From: Aureococcus anophagefferens
Taxonomy: Eukaryota; Sar; Pelagophyceae; Pelagomonadales; Pelagomonadaceae
Length of the DNA stretch: 59,700 bases
Assembly: GCF_000186865.1 (NCBI RefSeq)
Contig: NW_008705611.1
Coordinates: 153,485 to 213,184, forward strand
Direction of reading: 5' to 3'
The translations under genes were made by a program, and so were the position numbers. A model generated the notes under the pieces. That model saw only the letters and a list, made by a program, of their open reading frames with translations. It made no database searches and was not told the origin of the DNA. Position 1 is the stretch's first letter; the number at the start of each line of letters is the position of its first letter. This document shows positions 8,632 to 17,702 of this stretch, piece by piece.

Positions 8632-9919
8632 TCACTTCTGCGCGTCGCTGACCATCATGGACCCCATCGCCAGGAACGCGAGGAAGGCGCCCGCGGCCGC
8701 GGCCGCGGACGCCGCGGCGAAGGCGACGCCGACGGCGGCGACGGAGACGGTCCGCGGGGCGTCCGCGGCGTCCTCGGCGGCGTCCTCGGCGGCGTCCTCG
8801 AGGCGCGCGGCGAGGCGCGCCTGCTTCCGCGCCGCGCGCGGGAAGCCGTCGGCGACGAGCTCCGCGATCAGCTTCGCGAGCGGCGTCTCGTCGCAGCCGC
8901 CGCCGAGCGATTTGGGCACGGCGGCCCGCGGGACGCCGTTCTTCTCGAGCTCCGGCAGGTACTTGGACGGCCCGCCGAGGATCTTGATCTTCGCCTTGGT
9001 GACCTCGTGGATCATCGGCGAGATCATCGCGTAGACGGAGCGCACGGACCACGGCGCGTTGACGAGGAACATCTTCCAGAGCGTCTCCGGGTAGTAGGCG
9101 TTCGCGCCGGTGATGATCGCCGCCGTCATCGCGCGCACGGAGCCGCGGGACATGAGCGACGTCAGGGACACGGCGCCGAGGTCGACGATGTAGACCTGCT
9201 TGTAGCGCTGCGGCCCGCGGCGCTCGCAGGCCCGGATCTGCGCGCAGCGGATCGCCTCCATGGTCTTCAGGCGAATCGCCTTCGCGTCGTCTTCGGAGAC
9301 GGGGACATCGACGACGGCGCCGATGTCGCCCAGCTTCTCGGCCCAGACGACGTGGCCGTAGAGGTCGACGCCGCCGAGCGTCGTGCCCATGGCGCCGGCC
9401 ACGACGGCTTCGCCGGCGCGCGGCGCGGCGAGCACGTCCCCGTGCTCGGCGAGCCACGCGCTCAGGCGGCCGTAGGCCTCGACGGCCTCCTGGACGCGCG
9501 CGTCCATGGGACCCTTGTTGTTCGTGATCATGCCGCGGAAGATGCGGACCTATGGCGACGTTTTCATCGGGTTCCCGGTCGAACGCTCTCGCGAATCGTC
9601 GCGGCCGCGGGACGCCGATCCGCGCCTTCGACGTCTCGTCGAACGCCGCGAGGATCGACGATGAATCGATGCCGAGGCGCGGCTCGATCTCGTCGCGGAG
9701 GAAGGCCTGCTCCTCCTCGGTGATCAATTCGTCCTCCAAAATGTCGCCGTTGAGCGGCAGGTTGAGCTTTTCCAGCTGATCGTCGTCTTTTGAGACGCTC
9801 GGGCTCACGGCGCCCCCGGCGAAGAAGGCGCCCTTGCTGAGGCGTCGCGAGAGTTTCGGCGTCTTCAACGTCTCGAGGCGCGCGTCCGCCGCCGCGGCGC
9901 GGGAGGAGGAGCACCCCAT
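8632..9919 (-). CDS. SEC14-like CRAL-TRIO lipid-binding protein, 2 exons
   Basis: Exons are 9919-9614 and 9549-8632, joined across a 64-nt GT-AG intron, giving 407 residues. The N-terminus MGCSSS is a consensus for N-myristoylation plus palmitoylation, so the protein probably sits on membranes. A short helical CRAL-TRIO_N-like region spans the intron (IFRGMITNNKGPMDARVQEA). The CRAL-TRIO domain follows: YKQVYIVDLGAVSLTSL, then ANAYYPETLWKMFLVNAPW, SPMIHEVTKAKIKILGG and VPKSLGGGCDE. This is the complete SEC14 core that binds phosphoinositides or other lipids. The last 45 residues are alanine-rich and hydrophobic and could form a C-terminal anchor. A lipid-transfer or membrane-trafficking role is expected from the family. 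Confidence 0.88.
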
Positions 9920-10024
9920 GTAATGATGCGGCGAAATGCTGTTTGAGGAAAACGGCGATTCATTGCTGCGGCGGATTTGACCTCAGGCGCGCGGCGCGGC
10001 GAGTTTACGACGCCGGGCGCGGCG

Positions 10025-10732
10025 ATGACTAAGGAACAAAGGTTCCTTGCCGGATGTCGCACCGCGTACGCCGCCGGCGAGAATCTCAATGAAATGGTTT
10101 ATGACAATTGGAAGGGAAATGCGAGCCGCCTGTACCATGCGGCGAGCTATGGCTGGACCGAGGTTGTGCGATGGTTGTTGGAACACGGCGCGGATCCTAA
10201 CGCTGACGGGACTAGCTCCGGTATGAAGCCGCTCCACATCGCCGCTGGCAGGAACGGGACGTCCGCTGCGCGCAGTTTGAAATGCTCGGCCCTGCTGCTC
10301 GACGCGGGCGCCTTCGTCAATGCGCGCAGCGATTCAGGGTACCCCCCACTCGTTTATGCTACAGTGTTTCCCGAGAAAAAAATGGAAACTCTCAAGCTGC
10401 TCCTGAGTCGCGGTGCGTCAGACGAAGCAAGTTTCGTTTGGGGAGGTGTGGCCGGAAACGTCGAGGCCTTCGCGCGACGTCGCGGGGAAGCAGACGCGGC
10501 CGACCTCCTCGCCGAAGTCCGCGCGGCCGGAGGATGGGCCGCCTACGTGTCCGCCCCTCGCATCGAGCTCCTGGAATTCCGTCGCCGGCTCCCGAAGCTC
10601 CGCCGCGAGCCGCCGAGCGCGCCCGCGCCTCTCGAGCGCCTTTTCGCCGACCCAAAAGTTCCCGAGGACGCTTTCACTCACGTCTTCTCCTTTTGGCGCA
10701 GCCCGCGCGACTACGTCCCCGCCCCGAACTAA
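10025..10732 (+). CDS. Ankyrin-repeat protein
   Basis: A 235-residue protein from the ATG at 10025. At least three ankyrin repeats are visible: SRLYHAASYGWTEVVRWLLEHGADPN, MKPLHIAAGRN...CSALLLDAGAFVN, and a third beginning YPPLVYATVF. The C-terminal part (GGWAAYVSAPRIELLEFRRR, then AFTHVFSFWRSPRDY) is a non-ankyrin tail. A similar tail ends the ankyrin protein at 52700-53584, so the two probably share a lineage-specific architecture. Codon use is less GC-biased at third positions than in neighbours such as the methyltransferase. No partner can be inferred. Confidence 0.85.
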   Translation: MTKEQRFLAGCRTAYAAGENLNEMVYDNWKGNASRLYHAASYGWTEVVRWLLEHGADPNADGTSSGMKPLHIAAGRNGTSAARSLKCSALLLDAGAFVNARSDSGYPPLVYATVFPEKKMETLKLLLSRGASDEASFVWGGVAGNVEAFARRRGEADAADLLAEVRAAGGWAAYVSAPRIELLEFRRRLPKLRREPPSAPAPLERLFADPKVPEDAFTHVFSFWRSPRDYVPAPN

Positions 10733-10804
10733 TGGAAGATAACGCGTCAAAGAACGTTCGGTGAGACTCGTGCCAAATCTGCCCACCACTCAGAACACGC
10801 CTCC

Positions 10805-12412
10805 TTAGGGACTCGGCGGCGGGCTGGGCACGACGATGGGCGGGTGCTCCGCGGCCTTGAACTCGTCCCAGGCGTCGTTGAGCGCGATGATGACGGAGCG
10901 GCGGCCGCGCTGGTGCGCCGTGTCCACGGGCCGCTCGCTCGCGGAGTTGCGGAGCGTCTGGTTCGCGCCGCGCGCGGTGAGCAGCTTGGCGATCTCGACG
11001 ACGTCGTCGTCGCTGCCCGTCTCGCAGGCGGCGACGAGGTGGAGGGGCGTCGCGCCCGACGCGTCGACGGCGTCCAAAACCGCGCCCGCGTGCACGAGGA
11101 GCTTCGCGATGTGCGCGCGCGAGTTCGCGCAGGCCGTGTGGAGCGGCGTGCGGTGGCGCGAGTCCGTGGCGGCCAGCAACCTTTCGAGGGGCGGGCCCTC
11201 GCCGACGTGGTCCAGGAGCACCTGGACGACGTCGACGTGGCCCCGCGCGGACGCCAAAACCAAGGGCCGGCTCGCGGAGCACGCGAGCGCCTCGGCCTCC
11301 GTGTAGCCGCGGAGCTCGCCGGACTTGGCCGACGCGCTGTGGGAGAGCGCCGCCTGCGACAGGCTCGGGCCGGACGAGTCGCGGGCGACCTTGGCGGACG
11401 CGGCCGCGGACGCGAGGTAGGGGTTCAGAATCTTCTCCGGCGGCGTCTCCTTGACCAAGGTCCGCGCGTTCTTCTTGGTGACAAAAATCTCCCCAAGCCC
11501 CAGCGCGTCGCCCAGCGCGTCGGCGCCGGCGTCGAGGCAGGCGCGCACGGCCTCCTTGCTGCCGCGGCCGCACGCGTAGTCGAGCGCGGTCGCGCCGAAC
11601 GCGTCCGGCTCGTCGACCTTGCCGCCGCGGCTCGCCAGCAATCTCACGGTCTCGCCGTCGCCGCGCGCCGCCGCCGTGCGCGTCGCGTCGTCCAGGCGGG
11701 CGACGCCGTCGAGCCGCTCGGCCATGTCGTTCGCGGAGTCGCGGTCGTGGACGAGCGCGCGGAGCTTCGCGCGCGTCTTCTGCAGGTTCCGCCGCTTCGT
11801 CGTGCCGATGGGCAGCGTCAGCTCCGGGTCGCTCTCGAAGTCGCGCACGGCCGTCTCCGCCGCGTTGATCGCCGCGAGCCGCACCGCGTGGACCTCGCCG
11901 AGCGTCTCGCGCGTCTCGCGCTTCCGCATCGCGTCGACGTGGCGGCTCAGGCGCCGCATGTGGCGCGCGTTCTCCGCCGCCTCCTTGCCCGCGGCTAGGC
12001 GCTCGACGACGGCCTCGGCGGCGAGGCGCTCCGACGCCTCGGAGACGAAGCGCGCGTTCTTGAGGCGCCGCTCGAGCGCCTCCGCGCGGTTGCTGCTCTG
12101 GACGACCTTGGCCATGATGACCTTCTCCACGAGGGCCGCCGTCGCCTCGCCCTTGCGCTCGGCCTTCTCGATCTCCTCCCACATGCCCTGGATGACGCCG
12201 TCCTTGGCCTTGACGACGGCGGCCTCGGCCTTGGCGCGCTGCGTCATGAGCTCCAATTCCTCCTCGCACTTCTCCAGCGCCAGCAGCAGCTGGCGCGCCC
12301 CCTTGGGCCGCGGCTTGCGCCGCTTCTTCTCGCTGGGCTCCGGCGACGGGTCCCGCGGCGGCGACTCCGCGGGCGCCGCGGGGGCGGCCTCGGCCTTGCT
12401 CTCGTCGGCCAT
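10805..12412 (-). CDS. Coiled-coil ankyrin-repeat protein
   Basis: A 535-residue protein from the ATG at 12412. After an acidic, proline-rich leader and a basic patch (KKRRKPRPKGARQ), residues of about 45-200 form a long charged helix rich in E, K, A and R, probably a coiled coil. The C-terminal half holds ankyrin repeats in two groups: TRTAAARGDGETVRLLASRGG and FGATALDYACGRGSKEAV first, then ASARGHVDVVQVLLDHVGEG, RTPLHTACANSRAHIAKLL and GATPLHLVAACETGSDDD. A low-complexity linker lies between the groups. It ends in a proline-rich tail (VVPSPPPSP). The role is probably scaffolding. An 80-bp gap separates its start from the methyltransferase gene, a likely shared divergent promoter. Confidence 0.85.
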   Translation of the reverse strand: MADESKAEAAPAAPAESPPRDPSPEPSEKKRRKPRPKGARQLLLALEKCEEELELMTQRAKAEAAVVKAKDGVIQGMWEEIEKAERKGEATAALVEKVIMAKVVQSSNRAEALERRLKNARFVSEASERLAAEAVVERLAAGKEAAENARHMRRLSRHVDAMRKRETRETLGEVHAVRLAAINAAETAVRDFESDPELTLPIGTTKRRNLQKTRAKLRALVHDRDSANDMAERLDGVARLDDATRTAAARGDGETVRLLASRGGKVDEPDAFGATALDYACGRGSKEAVRACLDAGADALGDALGLGEIFVTKKNARTLVKETPPEKILNPYLASAAASAKVARDSSGPSLSQAALSHSASAKSGELRGYTEAEALACSASRPLVLASARGHVDVVQVLLDHVGEGPPLERLLAATDSRHRTPLHTACANSRAHIAKLLVHAGAVLDAVDASGATPLHLVAACETGSDDDVVEIAKLLTARGANQTLRNSASERPVDTAHQRGRRSVIIALNDAWDEFKAAEHPPIVVPSPPPSP

Positions 12413-12492
12413 CTCGAACAGCGCGGCCAACGAGGTTCACGAAGCCGTCGGTGCCGCTCCTCGAGCGCGCTATGGGCAGCTAGTCTCAGACC

Positions 12493-13254
12493 ATGGGCCT
12501 CTCCGACGAGCAGAAGAAGGAGCTGAACCGCAAGAAGCGCGACGAGAACGCGGCCCACGCCTACGAGCAGATCCTGGGCGAGCTCGGCTTCGCCAACGTC
12601 GGCGCGTCGGTGTCGCGCAAGGAGCGCGAGGAGACGCACCAGCTCGGCACGCCCCACCTGCGCTACGCCGAGGCGGGCTTCGACCCCGTCAAGGTCGTCC
12701 TCGACAAGATCCAGGACACCTACGGCAAGCCCAACGTGGGCCACAGCGGGCCCGGCGGCCGGCTCCAGCGCGACGGCGAGGCCGTCTTCTACGACTTGGG
12801 CAGCGGCATGGGCAAGGCCGCGCTCGCCGCGGCGGTCTGCTTCTCCTTCAAGCGCTGCGTCGGCTACGAGCGCCTCGAGGGCCTCCACACGCTCGCCGCC
12901 GCCGTGAAGAAGAACTACGACAGATTGGCGCCGGACGTCATCCCGAACATGCAGAAGATGGGCGAGGAGATCGCGGACCCCGTGGACCTGCCGGAGCTCG
13001 AGTTCTTCAACGGCAACTTCCTGACCAAGGACTACGCGGACGCCGACGTCGTCTTCTGCCACTGCACGGCCTTCGACGACGACGGCGTGTCGGACCTGAT
13101 GATGTGCCTGTCGACGATGAGCGCGGGCGCGTTCGTCGTCACGACGACGCACATGCTCCCGGAGAACTCGGCCTTCGACACCGTCGACAACTCCGTCCAG
13201 TGGATGGACGGCATCGAGGCCCTCGTCTTCATCGCCCAGAAGCGGGCAGGCTAA
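12493..13254 (+). CDS. DOT1-type SAM-dependent methyltransferase-like protein
   Basis: A 253-residue protein starting MGLSDEQKKELNRKKR. The AdoMet-binding block is AVFYDLGSGMGKAALAAAV, matching motif I of DOT1-like and related class I methyltransferases. Motif II ends in a conserved glutamate (CVGYERLEGLH). A later motif, ADADVVFCHCTAFDDD, sits where DOT1 proteins carry the catalytic 'NNF' loop; here the asparagines are replaced by HCTAF. VVTTTHML follows. The protein is much shorter than histone DOT1 and lacks an obvious nucleosome-binding region, so its substrate may be another protein or a small molecule. A TATGGGCAGC motif lies 13 nt before the ATG. The stop codon is one base away from the stop of the convergent RING gene. 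Confidence 0.75.
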   Translation: MGLSDEQKKELNRKKRDENAAHAYEQILGELGFANVGASVSRKEREETHQLGTPHLRYAEAGFDPVKVVLDKIQDTYGKPNVGHSGPGGRLQRDGEAVFYDLGSGMGKAALAAAVCFSFKRCVGYERLEGLHTLAAAVKKNYDRLAPDVIPNMQKMGEEIADPVDLPELEFFNGNFLTKDYADADVVFCHCTAFDDDGVSDLMMCLSTMSAGAFVVTTTHMLPENSAFDTVDNSVQWMDGIEALVFIAQKRAG

Positions 13255-13255
13255 G

Positions 13256-13954
13256 TTAGACGCGGCAGACGCGGCTCGGCCGGGACCGGTCCCGCGCCGG
13301 CGGCCGCGGCGGCCGGTTCGGCGACGCGGCGAGGCCGAAGGTCGGCGTCCGCGTCGTCTGCTTGCAGAGCGGGCAGGTGAGCCGCGGGTTCACGACGAGG
13401 CCCGCCTCCTTGTCCGCGACCCGCGCGCAGGAGCCGAACCACGCCTCCAGGCATGCCGGGTCGAACGCGTGTCCGCAGTGGAGCACGACGGCCGTGTCGT
13501 CGTCGAGGGCGCCGAGGCAGACGGAGCACTCCGTCTGCTCGCGCGCGAAGGACGGCAGGTCGCCGTCCCTGACGTCCCTGCGCCGCACGGACTGCGACCG
13601 GATCGCGGCCGCGGCGACGCGCGCGGCCGCCGCCGCGACGGACTCGGCGACGGCGTCCTCCGCCGCCGCGGCCGGCGACGGCGCGATGTCCGCCCGGGAC
13701 CGCGGGTGCCGCATTTCCCGCACGGCGCGCTTCGCCCAGTGCTTGCCGCAGCCCGTCCACGTGTAGTAGATGACCGGGCAGACCATCATGAGGAACAGGA
13801 TCGTCGTGCCGACGCTGTAGAAGATCTGGTAGTCGGAGACGCGCTCCTCGCCCTGCTCGCTGCGGTGCCGCGACCAGTCGTCGACGTAGGTCGCGGCGCC
13901 GGAGGCGTCGTCGTCGGTGGCGTTGGTCGCATTCGTCAGGAGCGCCTCGAGCAT
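13256..13954 (-). CDS. Single-pass membrane RING-finger protein (probable E3 ubiquitin ligase)
   Basis: About 232 residues from the ATG at 13954. A short N-glycosylatable N-terminus (TNATNAT) precedes one transmembrane helix (VGTTILFLMMVCPVIYYTW), then an alanine-rich linker. The RING follows as ECSVCLGALDDD, then LHCGHAFDPACLEAWF and finally CPLCKQ. Cysteine and histidine ligands 1-4 and 6-8 are present. Ligand 5, normally His or Cys, is Asp in HAFDPAC. Membrane RING proteins of this layout act as E3 ubiquitin ligases at endomembranes. Arginine/proline-rich residues end the protein. Its 3' end abuts the methyltransferase gene. Confidence 0.8.
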   Translation of the reverse strand: MLEALLTNATNATDDDASGAATYVDDWSRHRSEQGEERVSDYQIFYSVGTTILFLMMVCPVIYYTWTGCGKHWAKRAVREMRHPRSRADIAPSPAAAAEDAVAESVAAAAARVAAAAIRSQSVRRRDVRDGDLPSFAREQTECSVCLGALDDDTAVVLHCGHAFDPACLEAWFGSCARVADKEAGLVVNPRLTCPLCKQTTRTPTFGLAASPNRPPRPPARDRSRPSRVCRV

Positions 13955-14274
13955 GGTGGTGCAGCCTTTGAGCAGTTCTTTGGGCAGCGTTCCGTGGGCA
14001 GCCTCGAGCAGTCGATGTTTGGGCAGCCTCGAGCACTCGACTTGGACGCGCGCCGGGCAGCAACACCGAGCAGCCGACGCGGCAGTGATGTTTGACGCGG
14101 CAGCCCCGCGCTCCCGGGCGTCGTCGGCGCCCGGAGAAGCCCGACGAATCGAGAGCGCCGAGTGCAACACCACGGCAGCGTGCGCGGGGGAGCGGCGATG
14201 TTGAACTCGCCAAGAGAGCTGCCACAGATTTGGACGAGCTGTGCCCGCGCGCGCCAGCCTTCCGGCCGTCAACG
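13955..14274. promoter_or_regulatory. Divergent promoter between the RING and PGM3 genes, with repeated GGGCAGC motif
   Basis: A 320-bp gap between two divergent starts. It holds a 21-bp direct repeat with one mismatch, TGGGCAGCCTCGAGCA followed by STCGA, at about 13995-14015 and 14019-14039. Another TTTGGGCAGC lies at about 13979. The core GGGCAGC also occurs upstream of other genes in the window. No coding frame is convincing here. Confidence 0.4.
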
Positions 14275-16046
14275 ATGGACTCGAAGCAGCAGCTCCTCGC
14301 CGCCGGGGCCGCCCTGGGCCTCGCGGCCTACGCCCTCCGCCGGCGCCCGTCGACGTGCGACGCGGAGTCGCCGCCGCAGCTCAAGTACGGCACGGCGGGG
14401 TTCCGCTGCGACGCGTCGCTGCTCGACGTCGCCATGGAGCGCGTGGGCATGCTCGCGGCCTACCGGTCGCGGGACCGCGGGGGCGCCGCCGTGGGCGTCA
14501 TGGTCACCGCGAGCCACAACCCCGTCAAGGACAACGGCGTCAAGATCGTCGACCCGTCCGGCGCGATGCTCGCCATGGACTGGGAGGCCAAGGCCGAGGC
14601 CGTCGCGCGCGCGCCCGCGAGCCGGCTCCGCGGCGTCTTGGCGGACATCGGCAGCGGCGCCGGCGAGGCGACGGTCGTCGTCGGCTGCGACACGCGGCCC
14701 CATTCGAAGCGGCTCGAGGCGCTCGTCAAGCGCGGCGCGGCCGCCGTCGGCGCGGCCGTCGTCGGCGTCGGCGTCGTCACGACGCCCCAGCTCCACCACT
14801 GCGTGCGCGCGCGCAACGGCTTCGAGCGCGGCGCGGCGTCGTATGAGTGTTCGGGATGACGCTTCACCGCTTGTTTCGTAGGCCCGACGCGCGGACGGAC
14901 CGCGCGCTCTACGGCTACGCCGAGGGCCTCGTCGAGGCCTTCGCGGACCTCGCCTTCGCGTCCCCGGATCCCTCGGCGCCCCGCTGCCGGCCCGACGCGA
15001 CCCTGGTCGTCGACTGCGCGGGCGGCGTCGGGTTCTACGCCGTCGCGGCCGCCGCGCGCCTGCTCCGGTCCGGCGTCGGGCCGGGCGCGCTCCACCTCGT
15101 CGCGCGCAACGCGCCGGGCGAGGCGCCCCTCAACGACCGGTGCGGCGCGGAGCACGTGCAGAAGCAGCGGCTGCCGCCCGCGAACTGCGGCTACGCGTCG
15201 TTCGGCGCGCCGTCCGTGCGCTTCTGCTCCGTCGACGGCGACGCGGACCGCGTCGTCTACGGCTACTACGACGCGTCCCAGGCCTTCAAGATCCTCGACG
15301 GCGACAAGATCGCGGCGCTCCTGGCCAACTTCGTCCGCGCGGAGCTCGTCGCCGCGAAGCCGCTCCTCGTCGACGTGCCCAGGCTCGGCGTCGTCCAGAC
15401 GGCCTACGCCAACGGCGCGGCCCACGACTACCTCGCGGGCCGGGGCGTCGCCGTGGCCTACGCGAAGACGGGCGTCAAGTACGTCCACCACGAGGCCGAG
15501 AAGTTCGACGTCGGCGTCTACTTCGAGGCGAACGGCCACGGCACCGTGCTCTTCGCGCCGGACCTCTTGGACCAGCTCCGGCGCCTGCGGGGCTCGAAGC
15601 ACAACCGCGACCCGCCGCGCGCGACGCTCGCGATCCGGCGCCTGAGCGCCGTCGCGAACCTCGCGAACCAGGCCGTCGGCGACGCGCTCGCGGACGCGCT
15701 GCTCGTCGAGGCCATCCTCTGCGTGACGAAGACGTCCGTCGAGGGCTGGGACGCCATCTACGCGGACCTCCCGAGCCGCCAGCTCAAGCAGAAGGTGAAG
15801 AGCCGCGAGGCCCTCAAGCCGAACGCGAACGAGACGAGGCTCCTGAGCCCGACGAACCTCCAGGACGCCATCGACGCGCTCGCGGCGAAGGCGCCCAACG
15901 GCCGCGCCTTCGTGCGCCCGTCGGGCACCGAGGACGTCGTCCGCATCTACGCCGAGGCGCGGACGCGGGCCGACGCGGACGCGCTCGCGACGGCGTGCGC
16001 GCGCGCCGTCTACGACCTCGCTGGCGGCCTCGGCGACAAGCCGTGA
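14275..16046 (+). CDS. Phosphoacetylglucosamine mutase (AGM1/PGM3), 2 exons
   Basis: Converts GlcNAc-6-phosphate to GlcNAc-1-phosphate on the way to UDP-GlcNAc, the donor for chitin-like glycans and N-glycans. Exons are 14275-14840 and 14882-16046 (577 codons with stop). The intron is only 41 nt with a GTATGAG 5' site. The active-site phosphoserine loop TASHNP (serine about residue 80) is followed by DNGVKIVDPSGAML. The metal-binding loop is VDGDADRVVYGY. Sugar-binding blocks are KTGVKYVHHEA and VYFEANGHGTVLF, and the phosphate-binding loop is FVRPSGTEDVVRIYAEA. All four functional loops are intact. The length (576) is close to the human enzyme. A hydrophobic N-terminal stretch (LLAAGAALGLAAYALRRR) may be a membrane anchor or leader, which is unusual. 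Confidence 0.93.
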
Positions 16047-16084
16047 TGGTCGCCCGTCTAATCTCTCTACCAAACTAGGCCGCG

Positions 16085-16542
16085 TTACTCCTTGGGCTCG
16101 CGCTTCAGGCGCCCGGGCCCCTTGAACGTGTTGGACATGGACTCGGACCGGCTCCGCGTCGTCGCGAGGGCCTCCTGGGCCTCGAGCTGGCCCGTCAGCG
16201 AGTCGCAGATGGACGAGAGCTGCGCGAGGCCGTCGTCCATGACCGCGAGCGCCGGGCGGCCCGTCGTCTGCAGCCGCACGTTCATGAGCGGCTCGCTCGG
16301 GTGAGGCACCGAGTAGCCCGCGAAGTCCGTGTCCTTGCTGCGGTGGGGGTTCGCGGAGGTGTGCGGAGGTTTCGCTCGTTTCGGGGACGCGGCGGGACGC
16401 GCTGCCGCATGAGCACGTGGCGCAGGGCGTTGCCGAGCGTGTGGTCCTCGTCGCGGAAGACGAACGTGCGCGCGCTCGCGTCCTCCGCGTCGCCGAGGAT
16501 GCGCAGCGACTCCTCCTGGGGGCCCTTGGCGTTCTCCGTCAT
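16085..16542 (-). CDS. RNA polymerase I/III subunit RPAC2 (AC19), 2 exons
   Basis: Small assembly subunit shared by RNA polymerases I and III, the partner of AC40. Exons 16542-16403 and 16337-16085 give 130 residues across a 65-nt GC-AG intron. The signature FVFRDEDHTLGNALRHVLMR is split from DFAGYSVPHPSEPLMNVRLQ by the intron. Both match the RPB11-like fold (family form 'EDHTLGN...YTTTHPSE..INLRIQT'). A 5' site at CA|GCGCGT keeps the family spacing best; an alternative GC site three bases upstream is possible. The C-terminus has a short serine/basic extension absent from yeast and human proteins. The MAF1 gene, a regulator of the same polymerase III, lies 1.2 kb away. Confidence 0.9.
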
Positions 16543-16687
16543 GATTTGTGATCGATGGCTTGGGCTTGGCGGCAGTGGGCTCCGCGACGGCGGCGGCGGA
16601 GGGGAAGCGCTTGGCCTTGTCGCCGCAGTGCCGCCGTCGACGTCGACGATGCCGCAACCGTGCAGCCCATCGGCGTGCTGGGTCATC

Positions 16688-17569
16688 ATGGCTGCGGCCC
16701 TAGATATGAAGGCGGTCTGCGCGTCGCTCGTGAGCATCCTGCATCGCGGCGACCCCTTCAGCAAGTTGGAGGCCGCGCGCGCGCTGTGCAACATGACAGT
16801 GAAAGACGACCATCTTTCCGCGGTCGCCGCCGCTGGTGCAATCCCGCCGCTCGTCGTGCTCCTGCGGAGTGGTGACGATTCCGTTAAGTTGCTTGCCGCG
16901 AAGGTGCTGCAGAACCTCGCCCGCGGAGTTTGGGAAATCAGAAACTCCATCGGGGCGGCCGGCGCCGTGCCGGCGCTCATCGAGGTCGTGAATAGCGGCG
17001 ACGATAGCTCCAAGAAGCACGCCGCCCACGCGCTGGCGAATCTCGCGTGGCACCACGATGGCAACACCCTTTCGGTCGCCAGTGCCATCGTGCCGCTTGT
17101 CCAGCTGCTGCGGGACGGCAGCGACGACGCCAAGGAGGCGGCCGCGCAGGCGCTGTCGAACCTCGCTTGGTTCTCCGAGAATCATGTCGCCATCGCGGTG
17201 GCGGGCGCCATCCCGCTGCTAGTCGCTGCCGAGACTGGCAGCCACGCCGGCGCGATCTTGAAAAAAAATGCTGCGTTTGCGCTCAATAATCTCACCTGCG
17301 GCAACATCGACAATACGATCGCGGTCATAGAGGCCCGCGGAGCCAAGGCGCTCGTCCGAATCACGCGACCCGGCGTCACCTTTTTCGCGACTTACAATCC
17401 CGGCGGCCCGTCGCAGATGAAATTATTTGCTCGGAACAAGGAGCTGACCGCGCGGGAGCTCGCGAAGCGCCGCGTCGTCATGATTCGCAAGATCCTCGAG
17501 GACGCGCTCCCGCCGGAGATCGCGGCGTCCGTCGTCGCACCCTTCCTCGGCCGCTGGGGCGCGTCCTAG
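16688..17569 (+). CDS. Armadillo-repeat protein
   Basis: A 293-residue protein from the ATG at 16688. It is almost entirely armadillo repeats of about 42 residues, each carrying the family signature: AARALCNMTV, AAKVLQNLARG, AAHALANLAWHH, AAQALSNLAWFS and NAAFALNNLTCG. Between them come the turn motifs 'GAIPPLVVLLRSGDD', 'GAVPALIEVVNSGDD' and 'IVPLVQLLRDGSDD'. This is closest to importin-alpha/vacuolar-8-type repeats. No importin-beta-binding region is present, so a scaffold role is more likely than nuclear import. The C-terminus (ALPPEIAASVVAPFLGRW) is a helical tail. Codon use is less biased than in the flanking genes. It shares a 145-bp divergent promoter with RPAC2. Confidence 0.85.
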   Translation: MAAALDMKAVCASLVSILHRGDPFSKLEAARALCNMTVKDDHLSAVAAAGAIPPLVVLLRSGDDSVKLLAAKVLQNLARGVWEIRNSIGAAGAVPALIEVVNSGDDSSKKHAAHALANLAWHHDGNTLSVASAIVPLVQLLRDGSDDAKEAAAQALSNLAWFSENHVAIAVAGAIPLLVAAETGSHAGAILKKNAAFALNNLTCGNIDNTIAVIEARGAKALVRITRPGVTFFATYNPGGPSQMKLFARNKELTARELAKRRVVMIRKILEDALPPEIAASVVAPFLGRWGAS

Positions 17570-17702
17570 GGACTAACAGTGCGGCCAGAGCAGCGGGAAA
17601 GACAGTTTTTAGGCGGTGGGAGGGGGAACATCAAACAGACGCGGCGCGGCGGGACACGGGCCGGGCCGGGCGCTCTCGCGCGGCCACGGAGTCGAAAGCC
17701 GC

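Noticed and set aside
3902..9919. A 2,005-codon open frame on the minus strand
   Set aside because: It strings together pieces of the CCDC174-like, EF-hand, lyase and SEC14 genes, often in the wrong frame, and includes introns. High GC removes stop codons. The real genes inside it have their own starts, stops and family matches.
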